A stretch of DNA of 64,000 nucleotides, taken from Bradyrhizobium hipponense. GTDB lineage: Bacteria > Pseudomonadota > Alphaproteobacteria > Rhizobiales > Xanthobacteraceae. This document shows positions 43,793 through 51,271 of the stretch, piece by piece; position 1 is the first letter of the stretch; every line of letters starts with the position of its first letter. Below the pieces are notes generated by a model, which searched no databases, was not told the DNA's origin, and saw only the letters and a list, made by a program, of their open reading frames with translations. Location: the NCBI RefSeq assembly GCF_008123965.1, contig NZ_VSTH01000014.1, positions 248,001 through 312,000 on the forward strand. Reading direction: 5' to 3'. Both the position numbers and the translations under genes were made by a program.

Positions 43793-44623
43793 ATGAACGA
43801 GCGCAAATTCACACCCAAGCGCCCCCGCGGCGGCGGTAAGCCCTTCAACAGACCAGGGAAATCCGTAGGCCGCCCAGCCTGGCGCGACCGCGATTCGGCC
43901 CCCGACGGGCCCGTCATCCTCTATGGCTGGCACACCGTCACCATGGCACTCGCCAATCCCGTGCGGCGGATCCGCAAGCTGACGCTGACCGAGAACGCCG
44001 CCCGCCGCCTGGCGGACGAGAACATCGAAACCCGCATCGCGCCCGAGATCGTCCGGCCCCAGGAGATCGATCGCCTGCTGTCGCCCGACGCGGTGCACCA
44101 GGGCCTGCTTGCGGAAGCCGATCCCCTGCCCTCGCCCGACATCGAGACGCTAGAGCCGGAAGGCATAGTGCTGGTGCTCGACCAGATCACCGATCCGCAC
44201 AATGTCGGCGCGATCCTGCGCTCCGCCGCCGCCTTCGCGGTCAAGGCGATCGTCACCACCGCGCGCCACAGCCCGGAGGCGACCGGCGTGCTGGCGAAGG
44301 CGGCTTCAGGCGCGCTGGAGCTGGTGCCGATGATTACCGTGCAAAACCTCGCCCGCGCGCTGACCGCGCTGAATGAATGCGGCTTCCTGACCGTCGGGCT
44401 CGACAGCGAGGGCAGCGAGGATCTCTCCGATGTCACACTGCGCGAGCCGCTCGCGCTCGTGCTTGGCGCCGAAGGCAAGGGCCTTCGACAATTGACGCGC
44501 GAAACCTGCAGCGTGGTGGCGCGGCTCGACATGCCCGGCGAAATCAAGAGCCTCAACGTATCGAACGCCGCCGTGCTCTCTCTCTATGTCGGCGCGAGCC
44601 GGCTCGGGTTGATGAAGCGGTAG
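43793..44623 (+). CDS. rlmB: 23S rRNA 2'-O-ribose methyltransferase, RlmB/TrmH family
   Basis: 276 residues. A basic N-terminal tail (KFTPKRPRGGGKPFNRPGK) precedes the substrate-binding domain (ILYGWHTVTMALANP) and the SPOUT knot: VLDQITDPHNVGAILRSAAA, LVLGAEGKGLRQLT and IKSLNVSNAAVLSLY. RlmB methylates a conserved guanosine in domain V of 23S rRNA using SAM. The gene stands alone downstream of tRNA-Tyr in opposite orientation. Confidence 0.93.
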   Translation: MNERKFTPKRPRGGGKPFNRPGKSVGRPAWRDRDSAPDGPVILYGWHTVTMALANPVRRIRKLTLTENAARRLADENIETRIAPEIVRPQEIDRLLSPDAVHQGLLAEADPLPSPDIETLEPEGIVLVLDQITDPHNVGAILRSAAAFAVKAIVTTARHSPEATGVLAKAASGALELVPMITVQNLARALTALNECGFLTVGLDSEGSEDLSDVTLREPLALVLGAEGKGLRQLTRETCSVVARLDMPGEIKSLNVSNAAVLSLYVGASRLGLMKR

Positions 44624-44633
44624 CAAAACAAAA

Positions 44634-44660
44634 CGCCCGTCCGCATCACGCGGACGGGCG
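44634..44660 (-). terminator. Rho-independent terminator, mainly for the minus-strand secreted-protein gene
   Basis: A perfect 11-bp stem (CGCCCGTCCGC and GCGGACGGGCG) has a 5-nt loop. On the minus strand it is followed by GTTTTGTTTTGC, a T-rich tail. On the plus strand it lies 10 nt after the rlmB stop and may also stop that transcript. Confidence 0.8.
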
Positions 44661-44686
44661 CTTCGTTGGCTCAACCGATCGAACGT

Positions 44687-45211
44687 TCAGTAATAGCGGC
44701 GCAGCACGCGGTGGCCGCCGTAATAGTACGGCGCGGGCGCGCGGCGTTGGGCATAGCCGTAGCGCGGGGCGTAGCCGTAGCGCGGGCCATAGCCATAGTG
44801 CACGCGCGGCAGGTAGCCCTGGCGCGGACCGTACCCGTAGCGATACGGACGATAGTACGGCCGGCGATAGGGATAGGCGGCCGGCGCTTCGACGGCGGCG
44901 GCACGATATCCATAGCCGTAACCGTAATTGGCGGGCGCAACCACCGCGTCCTCACGATAGGTCGGATACGGCGCGAACGCGCCCGGGCCGGTGTAGGTCG
45001 GGCCCTGGTTGACGTAGTAGTATTGGGTCGTCGGCTCGGCGAGGCGCTCATAGGCGCCATAGCCGTACCCATAGCCGCCGCAGCCGGTGTTGCAGCCGGA
45101 ATAGACCGGCGCAACCGGCTGGCACGGATTGAAGCCGCAGGCCATGGCGGGCGCGGCCCCAGCAATCATCACGGCAGCCGCCGCGACCAGTCCCGAAATC
45201 ATTTGACGCAT
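44687..45211 (-). CDS. Secreted Gly/Tyr/Arg-rich low-complexity protein
   Basis: 174 residues. A signal peptide (ISGLVAAAAVMIAGAAPAMA) is followed by a Cys-containing segment (CGFNPCQPVAPVYSGCNTGC) and then repeated aromatic tracts (YGYGYG, YRRPYYRPYRYGYGPR, YGPRYGYAPRYGYAQRR). No enzyme domain is visible. Such Tyr/Gly-rich secreted proteins are common in rhizobia and may be cell-envelope components; the function is unknown. ATG 45211 is chosen for the signal peptide. Confidence 0.8.
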   Translation of the reverse strand: MRQMISGLVAAAAVMIAGAAPAMACGFNPCQPVAPVYSGCNTGCGGYGYGYGAYERLAEPTTQYYYVNQGPTYTGPGAFAPYPTYREDAVVAPANYGYGYGYRAAAVEAPAAYPYRRPYYRPYRYGYGPRQGYLPRVHYGYGPRYGYAPRYGYAQRRAPAPYYYGGHRVLRRYY

Positions 45212-45252
45212 TACTCTCTCCTGTTGATTTCCGTTTCGTTGGATTTGACGTT

Positions 45253-45288
45253 TCTTAACCGGGTGGCTTGTCTTAACCGGATGGCTTG
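45253..45288. repeat. Tandem 18-bp duplication spanning a stop codon
   Basis: TCTTAACCGGGTGGCTTG (45253-45270) is followed directly by TCTTAACCGGATGGCTTG (45271-45288), one mismatch. The minus-strand gene ending at 45273 has its TAA in the second copy, and the first copy repeats the last codons and TAA in the same frame, giving a back-up stop. Confidence 0.85.
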
Positions 45289-45758
45289 CCGGCCCCCTCG
45301 GCATGTGGCCGCGGCCGACGATGCTGCGGATTGACGTTGATCTGCGGCGCCAGGATCACCGGCGGCGGATCGACCGGAATGTCCATTTGCGGCGGCAACG
45401 GCGCAGACTGCGCACCCCAGCTGCGCTGGTAGCTCTCCGCAGGCTGCGGCAGCTTGCGGTTCGCGGGCGGCTCGACCTCGAGGCGGCCGTAGCCGGGCCG
45501 CAAGCCCAGGGTCGGATAATAATGGCCGACATCGGAGGGCTGCCGCTCGGCGACATAGCGCCCGCCATAGATCGTGGGCTGCACCTGGACGTTCTTGCCG
45601 AGACCCCAGACACCTTCGACGACGGTGTAGGACGCATCGATGCCATTGATGATGATGGGCACGCCGGGCCGGCCGGGGACGACGACATCGAAGCCGCCGC
45701 CGGCAAACGCCGACGCGGGTAATCCGATCAGAAAGGTTGCGAGCGCCACGGCGCGCAT
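45273..45758 (-). CDS. Secreted Pro-rich protein of unknown function
   Basis: 161 residues. A signal peptide (AVALATFLIGLPASAFA) is followed by GGGFDVVVPGRPGVPIIING and a Pro-rich C-terminal half (VDPPPVILAPQINVNPQHRR). No enzymatic motif is seen. It lies 61 nt upstream of the Tyr-rich secreted protein in the same direction, so the two may be co-transcribed. ATG 45758 (MRAVALATF) gives the signal peptide at the start. Confidence 0.8.
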   Translation of the reverse strand: MRAVALATFLIGLPASAFAGGGFDVVVPGRPGVPIIINGIDASYTVVEGVWGLGKNVQVQPTIYGGRYVAERQPSDVGHYYPTLGLRPGYGRLEVEPPANRKLPQPAESYQRSWGAQSAPLPPQMDIPVDPPPVILAPQINVNPQHRRPRPHAEGAGKPSG

Positions 45759-46065
45759 AGGCGGGATCCCGGTTGTTCCGGAACGCAACCTATCCGATTG
45801 CAACGCAGCTAGGGTTAAGGCCGGCTCATCAAATGGCGGTAAGCCTAACGCGCAAGGGTCGATAGCGGCTCAAATGCCGCGAGGTGCGCTAGCGAAGCGT
45901 TAACGGGACAGTCGGCCACAGCACGGCCGGAGCGCAGACGGTTGCGTGGCACAGACTGCACATCCTGGGCGGGCTCACGTCGATGTGACACCGCTTGCGA
46001 GAAAGCGCGGAACGACTGCCGGACGTCGCACTTAGCACAGGTCTCAACAACATGGAGGAAATGCC
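45759..46065. other. Divergent intergenic region
   Basis: 307 bp between two divergent secreted-protein genes. I see no gene and no strong repeat. The right end carries the ribosome site GGAGGAAA before ATG 46066. Confidence 0.5.
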
Positions 46066-46518
46066 ATGACGAGCCTGAAGCTTCTTGGCTTGGCCGCGAT
46101 CGTCGCGTCCACGCTGGCGGCACCTGCCTTCGCGCAAACCGTGACCGACAATTCGGCCCGCTGCACCGGGCTCTTCCAGGATCCCAATTGTCAGAATCTC
46201 GGCCCAGGCAATCGCACCACCGACCGCGGCTATCGCCACAGGCACATGGCCCGTCGGCAAGTGAATTCGAATGATGGAACACAATCCGGCTTCTGGCCGC
46301 TCGACACGGCGGGCGCCGTCGCCGGCGCTGCGGTCGGCACCGCGGCAGCGGTGGCCGCCGCACCGTTCCAGGGCTGGGGCAACTCCTACGCGAGCTACGA
46401 CCGCGGCGGAACGAGCTGGCACGGCGACTGGGACAGTTACGCCACCCGCAACGGCATCGTGTGCAAGCCCGGCACCTGGTTCAAGGGCGGCGATGGCCGC
46501 CGGCACCTCTGCCAGTAG
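46066..46518 (+). CDS. Secreted hypothetical protein, Cys-containing
   Basis: 150 residues. A signal peptide (LLGLAAIVASTLAAPAFAQ) is followed by a mature part with four Cys residues (CTGLFQDPNC near the start, CKPGTWFKGGDGRRHLC at the end) and an Ala/Gly-rich hydrophobic stretch in the middle (DTAGAVAGAAVGTAAAVAAA) that may be a membrane or glycine-zipper segment. Ribosome site GGAGG precedes ATG by 7 nt. Function unknown. Confidence 0.82.
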   Translation: MTSLKLLGLAAIVASTLAAPAFAQTVTDNSARCTGLFQDPNCQNLGPGNRTTDRGYRHRHMARRQVNSNDGTQSGFWPLDTAGAVAGAAVGTAAAVAAAPFQGWGNSYASYDRGGTSWHGDWDSYATRNGIVCKPGTWFKGGDGRRHLCQ

Positions 46519-46542
46519 ACCCCGCAGCCAGGCGAAATGGTT

Positions 46543-46568
46543 CAGGCGGCCCTTTGGGCCGCCTGTTT
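46543..46568 (+). terminator. Rho-independent terminator after the secreted-protein gene
   Basis: A perfect 10-bp stem (CAGGCGGCCC, GGGCCGCCTG) has a TTT loop and is followed by TTT. It lies 24 nt after the stop codon at 46518. Confidence 0.75.
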
Positions 46569-46677
46569 CGTGCCGGCGAACGCCACCCGCGGGTTCTGGC
46601 ACTTTTTGGGCAAGTCTGGTATTGCGACGCGCGGGCGGGCAGCCCGGCCCGTGCCGGCCCCTGCCCTTTTCAGCGTC

Positions 46678-46752
46678 GCCGGCTTAGCTCAGCGGTAGAG
46701 CAGCGGTTTTGTAAACCGAAGGTCGGGGGTTCAATCCCCTCAGCCGGCACCA
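46678..46752 (+). tRNA. tRNA-Thr (anticodon TGT)
   Basis: 75 nt: acceptor GCCGGCT pairs with AGCCGGC (46742-46748), followed by A and an encoded CCA. The D arm reads TAGCTCAGCGGTAGAGC, the anticodon loop TTTGTAA with TGT, and the T loop GGTTCAATCCC. Its 3' end is copied at 48007-48030, as at an integration site. Confidence 0.95.
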
Positions 46753-46755
46753 GCG
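46732..46755 (+). repeat. attL-like repeat: tRNA-Thr 3' end
   Basis: The last 21 nt of tRNA-Thr plus GCG match 48007-48030 at 22 of 24 positions, with the final 14 nt (AGCCGGCACCAGCG) identical. Element-encoded integrases commonly target the 3' end of tRNA genes and leave such direct repeats. Confidence 0.65.
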
Positions 46756-46910
46756 ATTTAGCCGACACAGCGGCCTTACCCATTGGGGCTGCCTTTGCCC
46801 CCATCGATAAGACCATATGGGGAGGCCTCAGGACGCCCGGCAGGCGTTCCAATCAACGCTGCCAGCCGTCCACGGGTCTCGATTGTGTAAGGCTCCCCAG
46901 AAGCCCGCCG

Positions 46911-47237
46911 CTAATTTGCGACGGGCAATCTAAAATCAATTCTGTGCGTCGGCTGCGAACAACGAAAAATAAGCATTGAGTCTGGCGCGACCTTCAGCCC
47001 GCCAATGATATCTGCGTTCAAATGCATCACCTCTAGCTGCAGTTTTGGTGCAAACGGATCGGACGAGGGAGCGAGGCGCGCCGAGTGTCCCTCGGACACA
47101 TTGTCGTCAGGCGTGCGTACGATTTGATCGAGACGGTCGGCTGTGTCTGTGTTTGTGGGGTCCGCGGCAAGTAGCTTCGTGGAATCGGCGGTAAGAGTTG
47201 ATTTGAGATAGGTAGTAAATTCCAGTTTCGTGTTCAC
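46911..47237 (-). CDS. Hypothetical protein inside the tRNA-Thr flanked segment
   Basis: 108 residues from a GTG start at 47237 (AGAAAG ribosome-like site 9 nt upstream); an upstream ATG at 47294 is possible. The sequence (NTKLEFTTYLKSTLTADSTK, later LQLEVMHLNADIIGGLKVAP) matches no family I know. Base composition is lower in GC than the flanking genes, which fits foreign origin. It may be a real small gene or part of a decayed one. Confidence 0.4.
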   Translation of the reverse strand: MNTKLEFTTYLKSTLTADSTKLLAADPTNTDTADRLDQIVRTPDDNVSEGHSARLAPSSDPFAPKLQLEVMHLNADIIGGLKVAPDSMLIFRCSQPTHRIDFRLPVAN

Positions 47238-47593
47238 TATAGTCTTTCTGTTGTGCGCACAAAAAAACCGGCGTGCGCTGCCGGGCGGAATCACAGAATG
47301 TAATTTGTAAGCGGATCAACCTGACTTCGCGCGTCGTTCTGCATGCGGACAGACCGATCCGAACGTCGCTGGTGTCAAGGAGCCGCGGCTTCTGAGCAAG
47401 CTTCTTCAGACACGTGCATCAATCAAAAGTCATCCTCGTCCGAGCGGACGACTGCTCCACATCGCGGGAATCGCCGGTGGGCGGCTGCCATTGATGCCGC
47501 CGTTGTGACGGCTCGTGAAAGTTCGTGCCGATTGCAGCCTGCGCGGCCGGCCTTACGTGAACAGCCATGCCAGCTTCCTTGGGAGATGATGCG
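47238..47593. other. Stretch without supported gene, within the putative island remnant
   Basis: 356 bp with short open frames in several phases but none with a recognisable product or ribosome site, apart from GGGAG before the gene at 47594. An A-rich run (47271-47277) stands out from the GC-rich surroundings. Confidence 0.4.
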
Positions 47594-47818
47594 ATGCGTT
47601 CCTTTTTGAGCTTAGGCTTTCTCATTGCCCTATGTGCCTCGGCAAATGCCGCGACGGCACACCACCCACACCGCAAACACGCCGTTGCCCGTCAGGATCC
47701 TGGCGTGATCATGAGCCCCGTTCCCTATGGTGCCTACGCCGGGCCTCGTCCACCGGTCTACTTCAACGACCAACCGGATCCCCTGGTGGATAGACCCTAC
47801 AAGAACTGGGGCGGCTAG
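47594..47818 (+). CDS. Small secreted hypothetical protein
   Basis: 74 residues. A signal peptide (FLSLGFLIALCASANAATA) is followed by a His-rich segment (HHPHRKHAVARQ) and a Pro/Tyr-rich tail (VPYGAYAGPRPPVYFNDQPD). Start ATG 47594 has GGGAG upstream; the in-frame ATG at 47567 would precede the signal peptide by nine residues. Small proteins with this tail are common in the group; function unknown. Confidence 0.7.
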   Translation: MRSFLSLGFLIALCASANAATAHHPHRKHAVARQDPGVIMSPVPYGAYAGPRPPVYFNDQPDPLVDRPYKNWGG

Positions 47819-47819
47819 A

Positions 47820-47864
47820 GCATGATTCGGAAAAGTGTGCAGCGGTTTTCCGAAAAGATCATGC
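47820..47864. repeat. Bradyrhizobium-type intergenic palindromic repeat, short form
   Basis: GCATGAT (47820-47826) and ATCATGC (47858-47864) flank an inner imperfect palindrome (TCGGAAAAG and GGTTTTCCGA). I recognise it as an interspersed palindromic unit frequent in Bradyrhizobium and relatives. It begins directly after the stop codon of the preceding gene. Confidence 0.8.
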
Positions 47865-48006
47865 GCAAACAATAACCTGTTCACGTCGTCCGAGCAGCCA
47901 CCCGGCTTGCCTCCCGCAGCTGCCTAGCTGCGCTTGGGGCGTCCCGGCCGCAAGCGTTCGACCAGACTCCGAAGCTCTCCCGGGGATTCCTGTCGGCTGT
48001 ACTGAC

Positions 48007-48030
48007 CAATCCTCTAAGCCGGCACCAGCG
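48007..48030 (+). repeat. attR-like partial copy of tRNA-Thr 3' end
   Basis: CAATCCTCTAAGCCGGCACC plus AGCG matches the tRNA-Thr 3' end (46732-46755) at 22 of 24 positions. No complete tRNA is present here. It lies 6 bp from the end of the GFA-family gene. Confidence 0.65.
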
Positions 48031-48036
48031 CAATCC

Positions 48037-48456
48037 TCAGCTTGAATTCTTCGCCACGCTGCTTTGCTGGAAGTGTTCGACGGCCGCGCCGTTGATGTCG
48101 GCCCAGCCATGTTTCGACTGCTCGAAAACCGATCTGACCGGCGCCGGGTAGTTTGGGTCCGCGATTGCGCCAACGGCAACGCCGATCATCGCAGGCAGAT
48201 TGTCGGCCTTCCAATACACCGTTGAACCGCAGTCGGGACAAAAATAGCAACGGACCTTGCCACCGCTTGCGGCGGCGCGAACGTACTCTTTTGGAGCTCC
48301 CGAGATCGTGACGACCTCAGCGGGGTAAAAGGCACCCACACCGAACGGCGCGCCCGTTCGCCGCTGGCAGTCAATGCAGTGACAGGCAACGACGAGGCTC
48401 GATGACCCCGGAAGCGACAGCGCAAGGCCGCCGCAGCTGCATCTGGCGTCGACCAT
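48037..48456 (-). CDS. GFA-family zinc-binding protein (glutathione-dependent formaldehyde-activating enzyme-like)
   Basis: 139 residues. CSCGGLALSL, CHCIDCQRRTGAPFG, FYPAEVV and YFCPDCGSTVYWKAD give the Cys pattern of the GFA/CENP-V fold, which binds zinc and has been linked to S-hydroxymethylglutathione formation. ATG 48456 has GGGAG 8 nt upstream and places the first Cys motif at residue 6. The frame is open far upstream but without family similarity. Many GFA proteins have no proven activity. Confidence 0.88.
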   Translation of the reverse strand: MVDARCSCGGLALSLPGSSSLVVACHCIDCQRRTGAPFGVGAFYPAEVVTISGAPKEYVRAAASGGKVRCYFCPDCGSTVYWKADNLPAMIGVAVGAIADPNYPAPVRSVFEQSKHGWADINGAAVEHFQQSSVAKNSS

Positions 48457-48522
48457 CAACACAGACTCCCGTTCAGATCCGCCGCATCGGCCGAGGCGTG
48501 TCAAAGAAGAGAAAGCCGTTAA

Positions 48523-48963
48523 CCGCCGCATGCCCAGATCAGGGAGGCTCGCAAGCCCTTCAACGATGTTCAACTGAAATTCTACCAAGAAATGGCGCGC
48601 ATTGGGGGTACGCTCGCAACGACCAATCCCACTTCGCAATCTGACCTCTGGACCGGCACGAAACGTGACTTTTATGCCCTCTACTGGAGCGGGCTTTCGA
48701 TGGTGGAAGACCGCCAGGTCGAAATCGGCATCATCAATCTCGAAAGGTCGCTTCGAAATTTTGCGCGCAGTTCCGGCACTCATAGATCGGTACGAGATCG
48801 CGTCTATTGCCTTGCGCTCGCGATGCAAAGTTCGATTGGACTCTCATGGAAAGTGCATCTCACCGAAGGTCCGGAACTTCCAAATAAAGAGCGCGAGCAA
48901 CAGAAGCGGTGCAATGTAGAGGTAGAATTGAATTCGGCTGATTCAAAGCTGACCGAAGACTAG
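48523..48963 (+). pseudogene. 5'-degraded gene of unknown family
   Basis: After an in-frame TAA at 48520 the frame reads ARKPFNDVQLKFYQEMARIG, then KRDFYALYWSGLSMVEDRQ, which looks like real coding sequence (a helical domain I have seen in uncharacterised bacterial proteins around an LYWGPLxxVED motif). There is no suitable start codon upstream, and an internal ATG at 48592 would cut the domain. I read it as the C-terminal part of a decayed gene; a shortened product from 48592 cannot be excluded. Confidence 0.5.
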
Positions 48964-49345
48964 ATTTCGCCTAGAGTGCAACTGCCTTCGGGCAATCGAT
49001 CCAGCCGCCAGACCCCGAGGCTCTTGTCGCGCCACCCGCCGGCCCCCCTCCTCGCAACGCTCGTTGATCAGCGCGCGCGGCGTCGGCCAGTTGAACGGCG
49101 CCCGCTCCGTGTTCAGCGCCCGCCAGTCGCCGTCCTCGCAATCCTGATTCTTGTCCCATTCAGGAAAGGCCGTGACCAGCAGGAAGCGCGCCGCTGCCGC
49201 GAAAGCGGGCGACGGCGCGGTCGATATTTGCAAAACTCAGATGCACGAGGCAGTCCCGGCACAGGATCAGATCGAGGCCCACGAAATTATCGCGGTCGGC
49301 GACGAACCGTTCGTGAGCGAGCGCTGGAGGGCGATTGGAGGTCAT
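48960..49345 (-). pseudogene. Frameshifted class I SAM-dependent methyltransferase
   Basis: Three minus-strand frames together give one methyltransferase C-terminal half: FVGLDLILCRDCLVHLSF (about 49290-49200), then FLLVTAFPEWDKNQDCEDGD and APFNWPTPRALINERCEEGG (about 49195-49050), then GWRDKSLGVWRLDRLPEGSC (about 49040-48975). Frame changes occur near 49200 and in a G-run near 49045. The N-terminal SAM-binding part is missing. It converges with the decayed gene at 48523-48963, their stops overlapping. Confidence 0.75.
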
Positions 49346-49439
49346 CGGACGAGACTCAAACAAATTTCCGTCGCAGGCACATTATACAGGCGAGGTGTTG
49401 CGTCCGAAATCTCCGAACATGAGGTAGTGTGCGCATCCG

Positions 49440-49553
49440 ATGCGCTCAACCACCGTCCGACAGAAGGCCAAAATCATCGCCGGTGCCGTGGCGGCGATCG
49501 TCGCGACAGGCTTCCTGTTCGCGATCGCCATGGCCCTCCTGCTGCCGCAATAG
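49440..49553 (+). CDS. 37-residue single-helix membrane protein
   Basis: The ATG at 49440 opens a 37-codon frame: a basic N-terminus (MRSTTVRQKAKII) and one hydrophobic helix (AGAVAAIVATGFLFAIAMAL) ending LLPQ. The basic-then-hydrophobic layout is that of a small inner-membrane protein. A clear ribosome site is lacking (GAGG lies too far upstream). Not recognised. Confidence 0.45.
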   Translation: MRSTTVRQKAKIIAGAVAAIVATGFLFAIAMALLLPQ

Positions 49554-49586
49554 GAGCTGCGGCTCGCCGGCGGCGCGCGGCAAGGC

Positions 49587-49796
49587 TCACGTCGGCGAGG
49601 CCTCCTGGCCCTCCCCGGGCCGGCCATGAGCGCGCACCAAGGCCTCGACGAACGCGATCACCTCTGCCCGCTTGTCCGGCGACAGCGACAGAAAGGCGCG
49701 CACCAGCCTCAGGCCCTGCGCTTCCTCCGATTGTTCTTCTCCGGCATCCATCGGTTGAGTGTCGGACAATCGGGAAAAATATGCAATCCCCTGCAA
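49587..49796 (-). CDS. Small hypothetical protein with helical C-terminal region
   Basis: 69 residues from a TTG start at 49796 with AGG upstream; ATG 49751 (MDAGEEQSEE) is the alternative. RLVRAFLSLSPDKRAEVIAF resembles the helix that follows the HTH in many small XRE-type regulators (a run ending in EVIAFVEAL), but no HTH precedes it. It is divergent from the gene at 49856. Function unknown. Confidence 0.55.
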   Translation of the reverse strand: MQGIAYFSRLSDTQPMDAGEEQSEEAQGLRLVRAFLSLSPDKRAEVIAFVEALVRAHGRPGEGQEASPT

Positions 49797-49855
49797 GTAC
49801 CTGACTTGATTCGGCGAACCAGCTTTGGTGGAATGGATCCAGCAAAGGGGGGACC

Positions 49856-50248
49856 ATGAAGTGGATCAGGGAGCGCGACGCGCTGATCGCTCAGACACTG
49901 GCCTTCGTCCAATCGGTCACCGGTAGGAACGAGGACTTTCCCCCGCCGCAGGCCCCGGCGGCGGCGTCCGCCGTGATCACCGAGATCGTCGCCGTCCGGG
50001 CTGCTGCGGTCGAAATCGAGCCGCCAGCGGCCACCTCACCGCTCGCCGCCCTGCAGCCTCGGCCCGTCCAGGTCCCGCCGCCGCGGACCGGCGTCGATGT
50101 ACGCACCGAGATGCAGGCCCGCATCGTCAGTTTCCGCAAACATCAGGAGCGGTTCCAGCGCGAACGGGAGGAATATTGCGCGGCGACCCTGAGCAGGCTC
50201 CGCGCTGCCATCCGCGACATCCCGTCACGACCGCCGGCGGATAAGTAG
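49856..50248 (+). CDS. Hypothetical protein, Pro/Ala-rich middle and basic coiled C-terminus
   Basis: 130 residues. KWIRERDALIAQTLAFVQSV forms an amphipathic N-terminal helix; the middle is Pro/Ala-rich, and the C-terminus is charged and helical (EMQARIVSFRKHQERFQRER). GGGGGG lies 4 nt before ATG 49856. No signal peptide, so probably cytoplasmic. Family not recognised. Confidence 0.7.
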   Translation: MKWIRERDALIAQTLAFVQSVTGRNEDFPPPQAPAAASAVITEIVAVRAAAVEIEPPAATSPLAALQPRPVQVPPPRTGVDVRTEMQARIVSFRKHQERFQREREEYCAATLSRLRAAIRDIPSRPPADK

Positions 50249-50267
50249 AGCCGATCGTTTGAAGCCC

Positions 50268-50375
50268 CTATAGCCACGACCACACCAACCAGAGATTGGC
50301 CGCGCAGGCGCCGACCAGTGCCAGCGTCAGCGGCAGGAGCATGTGCCCGCAGGAGGTTTTCAGGTCGGACGTCAT
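50268..50375 (-). CDS. 35-residue single-helix membrane protein
   Basis: The minus-strand ATG at 50375 opens a 35-codon frame ending at 50268: MTSDLKTSCGH, then LLPLTLALVGACAANLWLVW and SWL. The hydrophobic helix ending in Trp residues suggests a membrane-anchored small protein. No strong ribosome site is visible. It converges with the gene ending at 50248. Confidence 0.4.
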   Translation of the reverse strand: MTSDLKTSCGHMLLPLTLALVGACAANLWLVWSWL

Positions 50376-50549
50376 GGCCGAAAACATCCGCTGATTCCGG
50401 CAAATGAGTCCCAGGGATTCTTTTTTTTGGGATTCAGGACTCGTTTACGACTCAGGGCCCGCCGCCTCGATCACGCTCCCGTGATTTCCCTCTGGCAGGA
50501 AACCCTAGCCCCTACAGGACGTTAACGGGTCTTTATGGGAGCGGGAAGC
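50376..50549. other. Spacer upstream of the gene at 50550
   Basis: Contains a T-rich run (50421-50428) and GGAGCGGGAAG just before ATG 50550. No repeat or promoter stands out enough to call. Confidence 0.4.
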
Positions 50550-50804
50550 ATGCCGTACGCGCTGTTTTGCAACGACGCCCAGATCAGCAAGGCCTATCCG
50601 GGCGAGTCCGACGTCTGGAAGCTCGCGCAACGGAGCGGCCTCGTCGTGGACGTCAGTACCGACGAGCAGCGGCCCGGGCCGCGCCGGGTGCTGGACAACG
50701 ACTATGAGATCAAGCCCTGCCAGGCCGCCCAAGGCGAAGACCCCGCCAAGAACAAGGCGGACGCCGAGCAGGAGTCGAGGATGGAGCTGCAGTTGAGTTC
50801 GTAA
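50550..50804 (+). CDS. Small cytoplasmic hypothetical protein
   Basis: 84 residues. PYALFCNDAQISKAYPGESD and VWKLAQRSGLVVDV begin a compact alpha/beta segment; the C-terminus is charged and probably disordered (GEDPAKNKADAEQESRMEL). ATG 50550 is preceded by GGAGCGGGAAG; ATG 50535 is in frame but lacks this. Function unknown. Confidence 0.7.
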   Translation: MPYALFCNDAQISKAYPGESDVWKLAQRSGLVVDVSTDEQRPGPRRVLDNDYEIKPCQAAQGEDPAKNKADAEQESRMELQLSS

Positions 50805-50830
50805 GCTTCGGCCGAAAGTCGCCCCGGCCC

Positions 50831-51070
50831 TCAGGGCATGGCCGTCGTCAGCGACGCCTGCTCGCCGGCCAGGGCCACACAGGCCTTGCGGCGGTGCAGC
50901 CCGCGGATGGCACCAGTGACCTTCAGCACCTTGCCGGACGGACAGGCGCCGTCGCGGACGAAGGCGACCTCATAGGGTGCCAGCATCAAAGGCTCGGATT
51001 TGAGGATTGTCTGTGCAAAGCACGGCAGTGCAAGGAAACACGAGACCACCACCGACGCCAAGATACGCAT
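50831..51070 (-). CDS. Small secreted hypothetical protein (DUF6719-like)
   Basis: 79 residues. A signal peptide (RILASVVVSCFLALPCFAQ) is followed by a short mature domain with CPSGKVLKVTGAIRGLHRRK and a second Cys in RKACVAL, suggesting one disulfide. ATG 51070 is chosen because it places the signal peptide at the start. It resembles small periplasmic proteins common in Bradyrhizobium. Confidence 0.72.
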   Translation of the reverse strand: MRILASVVVSCFLALPCFAQTILKSEPLMLAPYEVAFVRDGACPSGKVLKVTGAIRGLHRRKACVALAGEQASLTTAMP

Positions 51071-51271
51071 GTTCGTTGTCCCACCAGCCCGGCAATTCTC
51101 ATAATACGCGTTCCGGAGCGCGAGTTCCGTAAGCGGCAAAAATTATTTTTGCTTTACCTCAGCCCCATGACGCGCGTGAGAAGGCGCGCTCCAGAACGTT
51201 TGCTTGCAAATGACGCGCCAGATGGTTCACGCAAAGGAAACAACGGGCTGACGAACAAAAGGCTGGCAAAC

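Noticed and set aside
46670..46852. Minus-strand frame containing EGIEPPTFGLQNRCSTAELS
   Set aside because: Antisense translation of tRNA-Thr, a common annotation artefact.
48457..48828. N-terminal extension of the GFA-family frame
   Set aside because: It has no similarity to GFA proteins, overlaps the decayed plus-strand gene, and the ATG at 48456 has a good ribosome site.
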